Assembly: GCA_020635565.1 (NCBI GenBank)
Contig: JACJZN010000007.1
Coordinates: 1-64,000, forward strand
Length of the DNA: 64,000 nt
Source of the DNA: Flavobacteriales bacterium
Lineage (GTDB): Bacteria > Bacteroidota > Bacteroidia > Flavobacteriales_D > Parvicellaceae
Direction: 5' to 3'
Part shown: positions 27,888 to 37,000 of the stretch, piece after piece
Layout of the letters: the number at the start of each line of letters is the position of its first letter
How positions within the stretch are numbered: position 1 is the stretch's first letter
The notes under the pieces: generated by a model
The model's input: only the letters and a program-made list of their open reading frames with translations
Database searches by the model: none
Told to the model about the DNA's origin: nothing
Program-made: the position numbers and the translations under genes

Positions 27888-29585
27888 ATGAATGGAATAA
27901 TACTTGTCTACAGTGAAGTGTTTAGTGGAGCCATCCCTAAAGTGGAGGAACTTGTCAGCAAGATTCCTTCAAAAATGTTACTTGAAATCCTCAGCAATTG
28001 GAGTGGAGATCTGCATATTGATTCTGTTAACCCTAAGGTACAGAGAGAAATACTCAGGCTTTTATTGAGAAGGCAACCTGAACTAATAAAGTTTCATATG
28101 TTCAGAAAGATGTATGTCTCTGGCCAGACTATAAAAGCGGCCTTAGTTGATGTATATACAGTCCTTGAGATGATTAACATTATTCTAAGTAACCCTAATA
28201 AACTGGAAGCTAAGGATACAACCCCTGAAGATGAACTGTCTATACTGAAGGCTTTTCTAGTTATCAATGAAAATATGTACAACAGGGGAATTGATAGTGA
28301 ACTTGCAAGAAGAGACAAGTTTGAGTTCTTTAAGAAACATACTTGGCCATTATATGTTGCATCAACGGAACTTAGACTGAGAAACAATGTCATTAATGAT
28401 GTATACAGAGGTCTTATGTTTTCTAGTTATTTAGAGACAAATAAAGTTGCAAAAGAACTCTTTCAAGAGTTGTTCAAACCAAAAGAACCTCATATTCACA
28501 TATTACCAGTATCTGTATTTCAGTTATATCAGGAAGCTGGATATAGAAAGGATAAGAACACTATGTTTGGGTGGTTCAAGACAAATCTAGAAGAAGATGT
28601 TCCTTTTATAAAGCCATGGATTCTTGACTTCTCAAGCTATGATCCAGCTGCATACATTATGCAGGACTTTAGAACCCTTAGGTCTTTTCCTATTATAAAA
28701 GTTAGAGAGGAAAGCTACTGTGTTGTGAACTGGAATTTCATTCTTAACAAGTTATATACTGGACTGATTTTTGACCTCTATGAAAAAACGGGAATTAGTG
28801 AGCCAAAAAGTGCCTTTTATAAACCTAAACTAGCTAAGTTTACCACATTCAAAGGTGATATTGGGGGTACATTTAGTGAGGAGTTTTGTGGTGAACTTCT
28901 GAAAAATGCTCTACCAACCCATGTATTTAAGTCTGGAAAACCAGATACTAGACAGAATCAGGACTTTTACATAAGAAAAGGGAGGCAAATAGCACTTATT
29001 GAACATAAGGATGCCTTGTTTAAAAAGGATGATGACTATGACAGAATACTTGAAACATTAGAGAAAAAGCTAGTTAGAGATCAAGGTGTTTCTCAACTCA
29101 TCAAACTTATTCAAAAGTTGCAGGAGGATATTACTGTTTTTGAACCATCTATTGATGAAGAAGTCAATTGCGAAAGGTTGGTGCTTCATCCTATTTTGTT
29201 AGTAACAGACACAACATTTGCTATGCCTGGGATGGAAGACTATGTGAACACTAGGTTCAAAGAGGAACTCAAGAAACTAGGCTCATTAAGATTTTATGTA
29301 CATAGGCTTGTAATTTTGGATGTAGATGTGCTTATGAAAATGCATGATCCTCTAGTTCTTAATAAGAGGTCATTCTTCAAGATACTAAATAGATACTATC
29401 TGTCCAAACTGAAGATGAGAAAGAGAGCAAGGAAGAAATATGCTACTGTGAATGAAATAATGGCTCAGCACAAAGGGACTACTGAATTAATAGGGAATTT
29501 TCTCAAGCAGATTCATCCTAAGAAGAGAATACCGGGCACATTGAAGGATAACATGATAAAAGAGCTAAGAAGGCATGGTTTTTAG
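27888..29585 (+). CDS. Unknown 565-aa protein with PD-(D/E)XK nuclease-like signature
   Basis: I do not recognise a named family. Residues 1-300 are mainly helical with no motif seen. Residues about 325-400 resemble a PD-(D/E)XK nuclease core: acidic helix GTFSEEFCGELL (Glu331/332), Asp359 in NQDFYIRKG, and Glu372-x-Lys374 in IALIEHKDALF. Spacing D-x12-E-x-K fits restriction-endonuclease-like folds. The C-terminus (about 505-565) is strongly basic (KLKMRKRARKKYA) and may bind nucleic acid. As the largest cargo of a tRNA-inserted element, an anti-phage or plasmid-interference role is a reasonable inference but not shown. No methylase or helicase partner is near, so it is not a classical restriction system. 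Confidence 0.6.
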   Translation: MNGIILVYSEVFSGAIPKVEELVSKIPSKMLLEILSNWSGDLHIDSVNPKVQREILRLLLRRQPELIKFHMFRKMYVSGQTIKAALVDVYTVLEMINIILSNPNKLEAKDTTPEDELSILKAFLVINENMYNRGIDSELARRDKFEFFKKHTWPLYVASTELRLRNNVINDVYRGLMFSSYLETNKVAKELFQELFKPKEPHIHILPVSVFQLYQEAGYRKDKNTMFGWFKTNLEEDVPFIKPWILDFSSYDPAAYIMQDFRTLRSFPIIKVREESYCVVNWNFILNKLYTGLIFDLYEKTGISEPKSAFYKPKLAKFTTFKGDIGGTFSEEFCGELLKNALPTHVFKSGKPDTRQNQDFYIRKGRQIALIEHKDALFKKDDDYDRILETLEKKLVRDQGVSQLIKLIQKLQEDITVFEPSIDEEVNCERLVLHPILLVTDTTFAMPGMEDYVNTRFKEELKKLGSLRFYVHRLVILDVDVLMKMHDPLVLNKRSFFKILNRYYLSKLKMRKRARKKYATVNEIMAQHKGTTELIGNFLKQIHPKKRIPGTLKDNMIKELRRHGF

Positions 29586-29628
29586 TCCCTTACCTAAGAA
29601 AGCCATTCTTAACAACCCACTAATGTCC

Positions 29629-29652
29629 GTGTGTTTTTGGGGGGGAACACAC
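29629..29652. repeat. Inverted repeat with G7 loop
   Basis: GTGTGTT / AACACAC arms surround TTTGGGGGGG, 44 bases after the stop of the 565-aa gene. It might act as a weak terminator or processing hairpin, though the T tract is inside the loop instead of after the stem. Confidence 0.35.
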
Positions 29653-29680
29653 TAACAGAATAACAACTAATTATAAAAGC

Positions 29681-30004
29681 ATGGGAGTTCCTATAGAGTT
29701 TTACAGCATTATTGTGCCTAAGAAGGTGCTAATAGAAAAGTATCCGGGTGGAGTTGAGCAGCATAAATCTAACTGTCCAAACACGTCCTACTTAGACGAT
29801 GAGTACCTAACAAGAGTTGGATTCATGGACTACTCAGCTGTTGCGAATTACTGTGATAACTTGATAGTAAAAGGACTGCAATGGGACGATGTTAACAGAA
29901 GGTCAGATGATTTTGTGGTAATACAGAATCCGTTTGGTATGAGTTGGAGAGTAGAATGGGTAACAATTAATGAAGAGAACCAAGCAGTTTATACACCTGT
30001 TTAG
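29681..30004 (+). CDS. Unknown 107-aa protein of the integrative element
   Basis: Soluble, acidic product starting MGVPIEFYSIIVPKKVLIEK and containing DDEYLTRVGFMDYSAVANYC. I recognise no family and see no signal peptide or membrane segment. It lies 95 bases after the 565-aa gene in the same direction and its stop overlaps that of the convergent XRE regulator by four bases. Whether it works with the nuclease-like protein (for example as an inhibitor or specificity partner) cannot be told from sequence. Confidence 0.6.
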   Translation: MGVPIEFYSIIVPKKVLIEKYPGGVEQHKSNCPNTSYLDDEYLTRVGFMDYSAVANYCDNLIVKGLQWDDVNRRSDDFVVIQNPFGMSWRVEWVTINEENQAVYTPV

Positions 30005-30222
30005 AAGAGATCAACAAGCTCTATTTCCAGTGCATTGCATATCTTGACCAATGACTTGAGAGTAGGGTTTGTTTCTCCGTTTTCATATCTAGCATAGTTG
30101 TTTTCTTCCATACCACACTTATCTGCAACGGCTCTTTTGGTCATTTTTTTTGCTTCTCTGTGCTTAGTTAGGTTTGTACCCAACTTTAGAAGTGCATCTT
30201 CATATGTTGTTTTGCTAGACAC
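30001..30222 (-). CDS. XRE/Cro-CI family transcriptional regulator
   Basis: A 73-residue single-domain HTH protein: LGTNLTKHREAKKMTKRAVA, the recognition region EENNYARYENGE, and NPTLKSLVKICNALE. Such small regulators control element or toxin/defence genes. It is convergent with the 107-aa gene and divergent from the secreted 217-aa gene; the 14-bp palindrome between the divergent starts is its likely operator, so it probably represses itself and that gene pair. Confidence 0.88.
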   Translation of the reverse strand: MSSKTTYEDALLKLGTNLTKHREAKKMTKRAVADKCGMEENNYARYENGETNPTLKSLVKICNALEIELVDLF

Positions 30223-30257
30223 ATATCAAAAGTCCAAGCATTTATCCATACCTAACA

Positions 30258-30271
30258 TATCATATATGATA
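30258..30271. promoter_or_regulatory. Perfect palindrome, candidate XRE operator
   Basis: TATCATATATGATA is a perfect 14-bp palindrome located 36 bases upstream of the regulator start and 33 bases upstream of the divergent secreted-protein start. Confidence 0.5.
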
Positions 30272-30303
30272 AGTTTTTTATCTTAGTGGCAAAACAAAAG
30301 AAC

Positions 30304-30957
30304 ATGAGATACATAACTATCCTGCTTGTACTATGGTTAGGAACTGAAGCACTAGCACAAAAAGATTGGGAACTTCCTATGAAAGGAGATAAAGTCAGCT
30401 TCACATTCAAAAGCAAGACAATGTCCTTGGGGGGAAAAGACCTTTGTGACATATATTACTCCCCACAAACTACTGGTGACTTGATGGCAAAGACTATCTC
30501 ACATGCTACATCTGGCAAAGTGAAGCTACTTTCTGCTTCAACCTTTATGTTTCAGCACACTCTTCATAGTGCAGACGGAAAACCAACATCTTTGGCTGAT
30601 TGTAAGCCCAATCAACCTGACACGGCTTACGGTACTCTTAGCTTCAATCTTACCCAAGTAAATGCACTAGGTAAAGGTCGGTCAGGAACTATCAAGTGCA
30701 TCTTTAGAATAGTGCTTATGGATGATGGCTATGAGATACAGTTCAGAGGTTTTAAGTACACCTTTTTCAAGTCCGCTGGGTTTGGCAAACCACAAGAGCA
30801 GGTTACTGTCAACCTTGAGGAAGAATATGATCCTGCCAACGCCTCAAGTTCAGACAAGAAGTACTGGGCTGATGTGAAGATGTTGGTAGAACTATTCCAC
30901 ATGGACATAGAAGATGTTCTTAGCTCACAAATAGCAGATTTTAGCTTTGACGACTGA
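30304..30957 (+). CDS. Secreted protein of unknown function in the element
   Basis: The frame is open from a GTG at 30286, but the ATG at 30304 gives a clean signal peptide (MRYITILLVLWLGTEALAQ), so I use it (217 residues). The mature part is a beta-rich globular domain with two Cys (KDLCDIYYS and LADCKPN) and a third in IKCIF, then an acidic helical tail (EEEYDPANAS). No family recognised; its shape resembles small periplasmic DUF proteins of Bacteroidota. It overlaps the next gene by 11 bases, so the two are probably translated together. Being secreted, it may protect or modify the envelope of the host cell (inference). Confidence 0.65.
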   Translation: MRYITILLVLWLGTEALAQKDWELPMKGDKVSFTFKSKTMSLGGKDLCDIYYSPQTTGDLMAKTISHATSGKVKLLSASTFMFQHTLHSADGKPTSLADCKPNQPDTAYGTLSFNLTQVNALGKGRSGTIKCIFRIVLMDDGYEIQFRGFKYTFFKSAGFGKPQEQVTVNLEEEYDPANASSSDKKYWADVKMLVELFHMDIEDVLSSQIADFSFDD

Positions 30958-31147
30958 TAAGAAGGGAAAAGACTGGTATGACGTCATTACCAAGTATCTA
31001 TTGATTGCCGGATTTGTAGTCTTTGCCATTTACTTTGTAATTGGTGCTGCTGCTCCTACATTACTGTTTGTTAAGGATATTACACCTATGCTTATAGGTG
31101 GGGGCATCTTCATGCTTGTAGTATTTCTTTTTGCCAAGGACAACTAA
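30947..31147 (+). CDS. Small two-helix membrane protein
   Basis: A 66-residue frame starting at TTG 30947; no in-frame ATG gives a sensible alternative. Two hydrophobic helices, about 18-41 (LLIAGFVVFAIYFVIGAAA) and about 46-62 (MLIGGGIFMLVVFLFA), suggest an inner-membrane protein with a charged N-terminus (TTDKKGKDW). It overlaps the preceding secreted-protein gene by 11 bases. It might be a pore-forming effector or just an anchor; undecided. Confidence 0.6.
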   Translation: MTTDKKGKDWYDVITKYLLIAGFVVFAIYFVIGAAAPTLLFVKDITPMLIGGGIFMLVVFLFAKDN

Positions 31148-31209
31148 AGCAGCCCTATCTTAACAACCCATTACCCAAACTGAACACATTATTAACTAGG
31201 CTTTTTCCT

Positions 31210-31228
31210 GTGCAAGTGATGTGCAAGT
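31210..31228 (+). other. Candidate integrase arm sites, right end
   Basis: Two GTGCAAGT copies (31210-31217 and 31221-31228), 11 bp apart, matching the left-end pair in orientation and spacing. Confidence 0.6.
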
Positions 31229-31242
31229 AAGCAAAGTATAGA

Positions 31243-31278
31243 AACCAAAAAAAAAGAGTCACATCACTGCAACTCTTT
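31243..31278 (-). terminator. Terminator of the right tRNA-Asn
   Basis: On the minus strand AAAGAGT pairs with ACTCTTT, followed by a run of T. It is diverged from the left copy, as expected if one terminator came with the element. Confidence 0.65.
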
Positions 31279-31287
31279 CTGTTTTAG

Positions 31288-31361
31288 CGCTCCCTCTTGG
31301 GCTCGAACCAAGGACCCTCTGATTAACAGTCAGATGCTCTAACCGACTGAGCTAAGGAAGC
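31288..31361 (-). tRNA. tRNA-Asn (GUU), right copy / attachment site
   Basis: Same 74-base tRNA as the left copy except one T-loop base (TTCGAGC instead of TTCGAAC). Its upstream side carries a TAATATTG -7-like element about 21 bases before the 5' end, so this is likely the transcribed copy whose 3' part was restored by the element on integration. Confidence 0.9.
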
Positions 31362-31412
31362 TTCGTTTTTTAAACGGGGTGCAATATTAATTTAAAGTTT
31401 GGAATTAAACAA

Positions 31413-31420
31413 TATCTTTG
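31413..31420 (+). promoter_or_regulatory. Promoter of the PfkB kinase gene
   Basis: TATCTTTG matches the TAnnTTTG consensus exactly, 27 bases before the ATG at 31448. No good -33 TTG is seen at the usual distance. Confidence 0.6.
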
Positions 31421-31447
31421 CAAAAAAAATTACAAAAAACACAAAAA

Positions 31448-32389
31448 ATGAGCCTAGTAAACGTTGGTACCGTAGCATTTGACGCTGTTGAAACACCATT
31501 CGGTAAGACCGATAAAATCATTGGAGGAGCATGTACATACATAAGTTTGGCAGCTTCATACTTCACCAAAGGAGCTAAAATTGTATCTGTAGTGGGAGAT
31601 GATTTTCCTCAAGATGTGATCGATATGTTTAAAGATCGTGGTATTTCTACAGAAGGACTTCAGGTTAAAGCTGGAGAAAAGACTTTTTTCTGGTCTGGTA
31701 AATATCATGCAGACATGAACTCAAGAGATACAATTGATACTCAGTTGAATGTTCTGGAGAATTTTGACCCCCTCATTCCAGCAAGTTATCAGGATTGTGA
31801 ATATCTCATGCTAGGTAACTTAGCCCCTGCGGCTCAGCTTCAGGTTATTGACAGACTTGAAAAAAGACCAAAACTTATCGTTTTAGATACAATGAACTTC
31901 TGGATGGAAGTAGCTTTGGATGATTTGTTAAAAGTGATTAAGGAAGTAGATGTACTTACCATCAACGATGAAGAAGCTCGATTACTTTCTGGAGAATATT
32001 CGTTAAGAAAAGCTGCGAAGAAGATCCTTACAATGGGACCAAAATACCTGATTATCAAGAAAGGGGAACATGGAGCTTTATTATTCAATGAAGAAAGAGT
32101 ATTCTTTGCTCCTGCGTTACCTTTAGAAGAAGTATTTGACCCGACAGGTGCTGGAGACACATTCGCTGGTGGATTCATCGGTTATTTAGCAAGTTCGGGT
32201 AACATCTCTTGGGAAAACATGAAGAATGCTATCATTATGGGATCAGCATTAGCATCATTCACTGTCGAAAAATTTGGAATTGAGAGATTGAGAGATCTTA
32301 CAATGGAAGAAATCGCGGATAGAATTTCTCAATTTGCAGAATTGACCAACTTTACGATGGAATATCCTGTTCAGGAGGAACAGCTTTAA
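31448..32389 (+). CDS. PfkB-family sugar/nucleoside kinase
   Basis: Cytosolic kinase of the ribokinase superfamily, 313 residues from the ATG at 31448; a TTG at 31418 is in frame but lies in the -7 promoter element. The N-terminal GGACTYISLAASYFTKGA corresponds to the first PfkB signature, and the C-terminal DPTGAGDTFAGGFIGY is the second with the catalytic Asp and anion hole. The substrate (ribose, fructose, adenosine or similar) cannot be read from sequence. It lies just outside the element, upstream of the IS-broken adhesin gene. Confidence 0.88.
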   Translation: MSLVNVGTVAFDAVETPFGKTDKIIGGACTYISLAASYFTKGAKIVSVVGDDFPQDVIDMFKDRGISTEGLQVKAGEKTFFWSGKYHADMNSRDTIDTQLNVLENFDPLIPASYQDCEYLMLGNLAPAAQLQVIDRLEKRPKLIVLDTMNFWMEVALDDLLKVIKEVDVLTINDEEARLLSGEYSLRKAAKKILTMGPKYLIIKKGEHGALLFNEERVFFAPALPLEEVFDPTGAGDTFAGGFIGYLASSGNISWENMKNAIIMGSALASFTVEKFGIERLRDLTMEEIADRISQFAELTNFTMEYPVQEEQL

Positions 32390-32512
32390 GAAATGTAGTT
32401 TAAAACACTTTTCAACAATCTCCATCTGTTTTTAACGGCAATTGGTCTAATTATTCGAACTTATAAGGTTTATCTGCGTATTTTAGATAAAACACCTACT
32501 ATTCGAAAAAAC

Positions 32513-32599
32513 TTGGACGCGATTTTTTTATTATTCAACAAGTTCCGCTTGCTCCTGATTTTTTGGAGTCTGCCGGGTTTTCTTGCGTTCTCTGCTGTC
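32513..32599 (+). pseudogene. Possible 5' remnant of the adhesin gene (signal-peptide-like)
   Basis: Directly left of IS copy 2 an open frame reads FLLFNKFRLLLIFWSLPGFL, resembling a signal peptide, and runs up to the IS at 32600. The only start is TTG at 32513. It may be the N-terminus of the SprB-repeat gene that continues right of the IS, or belong to an unrelated deleted gene. Weak call. Confidence 0.3.
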
Positions 32600-32651
32600 T
32601 GTAAGTCTTCAAACGAAAGTGAACTTTTCGGGTTCATAGATAAGAGAGTGT

Positions 32652-33629
32652 TCAGTTCAAATTTACATTAAATTTCTGATTCTGTTTTTTTCTTGCCTTT
32701 AGTGTTTTGATTTTGGTTTGTTTTCGTTGATTCAACTTCTTTTCTGCTTTACCAAAATAAACTTCGGCAGGTGTTAAGTTATTTAAGGATTCATGGTATC
32801 TGGCGTAGTTGTAATACTGAACAAATTCGTTTAGTTTTTCCTCCAACTGTCCAGGACTAAAGTAGTTATCTAGTTTGACCACATTTTTCATGGATTTATG
32901 GTATCGTTCGATTTTACCTTGAGTCTGAGGATGTAACGGGCGTCCTCTTACATGTTTCATATTCTGTTCGAACAGATAATCTTTCAACTCATGAGATATG
33001 TAGCAAGATCCATTGTCTGACAGTAGTTTAGGTGGGTTATCTCCTAATCCTGTTGTCAATAATGCTTCATCTAAGGTTTCTATGACGTTTTCTGCTTTCA
33101 TGTGAGAACATAGCTTCCATGACACAATAAAACGGCTGTAATCATCTAAAACAGTAGATAGATAATACCAACCCCAACCGAAGATTTTGAAGTAAGTAAA
33201 ATCGGTTTGCCACATCTGGTTTGGACGGGTTGTTTTCTGATCAAAACTATCTGACGCACTCATGATTCTAAAGGCAGGTGTGCTGATTAAATCATTTTCC
33301 TTCAGGATTCGATAAACGCTTGATTCACTGATGTAATAGTTGTATTTATCCGTGATATGCCAAGCCAATTCACGAGATGATAGTTCAGGTTGTTCTAGCG
33401 CAATTTCTACCACTTTATCACGATCTGCTTCGTTGATCTTGTTCCATGCTGTTGGTCTGTCACTTTGTTTTCGTTTAAGACCTTCATAGCCTTTTTCGCT
33501 ATAAGCATGATACCATTTGTAAAAAGTGGTCTTGTTCACTTTTAATTCTCTCAGCGTTCTGATTACTCCCAGATCTGAGTTTTCTACCAGTTTGATAATC
33601 TCAAACTTCTCTTGCGGACTGTAATGCAT
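32652..33629 (-). CDS. IS3-family transposase OrfB, copy 2
   Basis: Identical in sequence to the copy at 25948-26925: N-terminal HTH and an rve DDE domain with Asp in WQTDFTYF, Asp in LLSDNGSCY and Glu in QGKIERYHKS. Intact, so this copy is presumably active. Confidence 0.93.
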   Translation of the reverse strand: MHYSPQEKFEIIKLVENSDLGVIRTLRELKVNKTTFYKWYHAYSEKGYEGLKRKQSDRPTAWNKINEADRDKVVEIALEQPELSSRELAWHITDKYNYYISESSVYRILKENDLISTPAFRIMSASDSFDQKTTRPNQMWQTDFTYFKIFGWGWYYLSTVLDDYSRFIVSWKLCSHMKAENVIETLDEALLTTGLGDNPPKLLSDNGSCYISHELKDYLFEQNMKHVRGRPLHPQTQGKIERYHKSMKNVVKLDNYFSPGQLEEKLNEFVQYYNYARYHESLNNLTPAEVYFGKAEKKLNQRKQTKIKTLKARKKQNQKFNVNLN

Positions 33630-33643
33630 AAATCGGTCACGTT

Positions 33644-33997
33644 TTATTCTTCGATCTCGTAATCTTTTTTTAACAGCCTACGATTCTGCAAAGACAACTC
33701 TGCTACCAGCTCCTTTAAGTCCTGATTCTCCGTTTTTAGTTCGTTTACCTCACTCGTATTAGCTTCACGCAGCGTATCTCCATTTAATCGTCTCTTTCCA
33801 GCTTCCATGAAGTCTTTACTCCATTTGTAATATAAAGTCTGGGCAATACCCTCTCTGCGACATAGCTCCGCTATGCTAGTTTCTCCTCGCATTCCTTCTA
33901 TGATGATGCGAATCTTTTCTTCAGAGGAAAATTTTCTTCTCGTTTTTCTTTTCAGTTCACTGATCAGTGAACTAGCACTTTGCTTACTTTTTGACAT
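33644..33997 (-). CDS. IS3-family OrfA, copy 2
   Basis: Identical to the copy at 26940-27293: HTH DNA-binding protein of 117 residues with a leucine-zipper-like tail. The A7 slippery run is at 33665-33671, allowing an OrfAB fusion. Confidence 0.92.
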   Translation of the reverse strand: MSKSKQSASSLISELKRKTRRKFSSEEKIRIIIEGMRGETSIAELCRREGIAQTLYYKWSKDFMEAGKRRLNGDTLREANTSEVNELKTENQDLKELVAELSLQNRRLLKKDYEIEE

Positions 33998-34087
33998 CGT
34001 ACTTCTTTTTAAGGATTAATAAATATAATTAAAATCTATCCCTTATATTTAAACCTTAAGAAGTTCACTTTATGCTGACACTATACA

Positions 34088-37000
34088 ATGCGGGTACCGA
34101 TGGGCAGGTAGATGTCGTAGTAGCAGGGGGTACGCCTAACTATACCTATGCCTGGTCTAATGGAGATGCTGATGATGTAGCGGAAAACCTCTCTGCTGGT
34201 ACTTAGATGATAATGGGTGTACTCTGGATACCCTTGCCATCGTCACTGAACCTACTTTACTGCAGGTAGCTCTTACTGAAACTGACGTCCTTTGTAATGG
34301 TGGTTCGGATGGGGAAGCTGTCGCTACTCCTGCTGGGGGTACAGCTCCATATAACTATCTATGGTCTAATGGAGATACCGATAACACCGCTGATTTAGTA
34401 GCTGCTGGTAACTACTCAGTAACTGTGACCGATGATCATGGGTGTACGGTAGTAGATGATATTGATGTAGATGAACCTACACCTCTTGCTGCTTCATTTA
34501 TTGTAGACTCTGTTTCTTGTAATGGACTCTCTGATGGACAGATCACGCTGATCCCTTCTGGTGGAACACTGCCTTATACTTACCTGTGGTCCAATGCTGA
34601 TAATGACTCTATCGCTGATAACGTTGCTGCTGGGAACTACTCTGTAACCATCACTGATGGGAATGGGTGTACTTTAACTGTGGATGAAGATGTTTTCGAA
34701 CCTACACCTCTTACGGCTACACTGTCTGCTACTGATGTTAACTGCTTCGGTGGTAATGATGGTACTGCCCAAGTTACAGCTTCTGGTGGGACACCTATCT
34801 ATGAAGTAGAGTGGGATAACGGATACCTCAACGATACTATTTCTAGTTTGTTTGCAGGAACTTACGGGGTCACTATTACTGATAGAAACAACTGTCAATT
34901 CACATCTAGTATTAATGTAAATGAACCAATCGCTCCACTATCATATACGACCGATTCCATTGATGTCGACTGTTTTGGTGCATCTACAGGAACTGCGGAA
35001 GTATTAACTCAAGGAGGTACTTATCCATATTACTACACATGGTCAAATAGTGCCATTGATTCTGTAAACGAAAATATTTCGGCAGGTACTTACACGTTCC
35101 TTGTTATGGATGATAATGGGTGTACGATCAATGGAAGTGTAATCGTAAATGAGCCTCCTCTTTTGGTAACAAATATTGTAAATGTGGACTCTGCATTTTG
35201 TGAACTACCAAACGGAAGTGCATTGATCACAGCAACTGGAGGAACTGGTCCCTATTCTTTTGTATGGAGTGATGGGCAAACAACAGCATTAGCCGATGGT
35301 TTACTTCAAGGAACCTACACTGTTGAGACGACAGATGCGAATGGATGTCAAAATACAGATCAGGTAACCATTGGAAATATTCCAAGTCCTAATGTAACAG
35401 CATCTGTTAACCAAATCGTGTCTTGCTATGATGGAAATGATGGAGATGTAATTGCAGTTGGAACATTAGGAGATGGAAATTATCAATTCTCTTGGGCTCC
35501 GAGTGGAAACATGATTGCGAATCCAACTAACCTCGAAGAAGGTGATCACATTGTTACCTTAACGGATGGCAATGGATGCCAAGCAAGAGATACGATCTAT
35601 GTCGCTCAAAACGATGAAATCAATATCACAACAGACACATTAGTTACTGTTTCCTGCTTCGGGTTATCCGATGCATGGATCGTTCCAACTGTTATTGGAG
35701 GAATTCCTACCTATTCTTATGACTGGTCAAATGGATCTACTAATGATACTGTAACTGGACTCCCTTTTGGTCAGCATACATTAACAATTACTGATGATCT
35801 TGGTTGTCAAATGACTCAATCGTTTAATGTCTCACAACCGGCATTACTACAAACATCAATTAGTTCATTTGCCGATGAATTATGTGTTGATAGCTATGAT
35901 GGTACTGCAACTAGCTCAACTACCGGAGGTACATTCCCATACAGTTATTCATGGAATAGTACGCCTGTTCAAACTGGTCTTACGGCTACAGATCTGGCAC
36001 CAGGAAACTACTCATTACTTGTAACAGATATTAATGGATGTATGGATTCCGTGGACGTAACTATCGGATCTCCTGATCCAGTTATTACAACTGTAATGGT
36101 TGATGACACTATTTGCTACGGAGATAATATAACGTTAACGGCATCGGCTACTGGAGGAACAGGTTCTTACTTATACTTCTGGGATAATATCGGAATAGTA
36201 CAAAGTCCAACAGTTTCACCTACAGAACTCACTGAATACATTGTAACCGCAATTGATGGGAATGGTTGTTCAGATAAATCTGACACATTAGAAGTTGCTG
36301 TAATTTCTTTGTTCCAAAACGATCTGGGTGTATATGGAAACTCCCCAATTTGTCCTGGAATGAATACATTGATCTATGCCCAAATAACAAGTACGACAGT
36401 AGGGGAAATTACCTATAGCTGGGAACCTAATCTTGGTAATACTCAGGGAGCATATAATATTATTCCTCCGGCTCCTGGTTATTACACCTGCACGGTGAAT
36501 AATCAATGTAATGTAAGTGTTTCTGATAGTGTTTATATAGACTGGAAGCCAACTCCAATAATTGACATTGATGCAGATATTACATTTGGTTGTGAGCCTT
36601 TAACTGTAAACTTTACTGATCTTTCTGTAACTCCAGTTGACTCAATTACAACTTGGTTATGGGATTTCGGAGACGGAAATACTTCTACAGAACAAAATCC
36701 AACTCATGAGTTTGTTGATGACGGTTTATATGATGTGAGTTTAACTGTCGTAACCAATGAAGGCTGTACTTCTGATTCAACTTTTGAAGAATATATCAAT
36801 GTTTATGAATTGCCTATAGCCGAATTTGAAACGGAATATGACTTGTACTCTTCTTTTGACATGAATGTGCAATTCTATAATAACTCTTATAATGCTGCCT
36901 CATCATATATTTGGGATTTTGGAGATGGAGATTCTTCATTCTTTGAGGACCCAATGCACGAATACCAAGAAGAAACTAGCTATAGCATAACGTTAATTGC

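Larger units (their letters stand above)
25330..31287. mobile_element. Integrative element between duplicated tRNA-Asn genes
   Basis: About 6 kb lies between two near-identical tRNA-Asn copies in the same orientation. A tyrosine-integrase N-terminus sits just inside the left copy and paired GTGCAAGT sites lie inside both ends. Cargo in order: integrase remnant, IS3-family copy, truncated leftward ORF, PD-(D/E)XK-like gene, 107-aa gene, convergent XRE regulator, secreted 217-aa protein and a small membrane protein. Mobility is probably lost because the integrase lacks its catalytic part. The exact crossover within the tRNA is not determined. Confidence 0.8.
32600..34087 (-). mobile_element. 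IS3-family insertion sequence, copy 2 (1488 bp)
   Basis: Same ends, length and orientation as copy 1 (offset 6704 bp), with identical translated ORFs. It interrupts an SprB-repeat gene. Flanks GCTGTC (left) and ATGCGG (right) share no duplication, suggesting later deletion or recombination between IS copies. As a direct pair, the two copies could recombine and delete 6.7 kb including the right tRNA and the kinase. Confidence 0.9.

Noticed and set aside
25256..31361. The two tRNA-Asn genes as a simple ancestral tandem
   Set aside because: The integrase fragment and matched arm sites between them make integration the better explanation, though only an empty-site comparison would prove it.
34088..35200. 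The repeated segments of the adhesin as a mobile or satellite repeat
   Set aside because: The period of about 225 bases equals the protein repeat of about 75 residues and conserved codons show it is coding.
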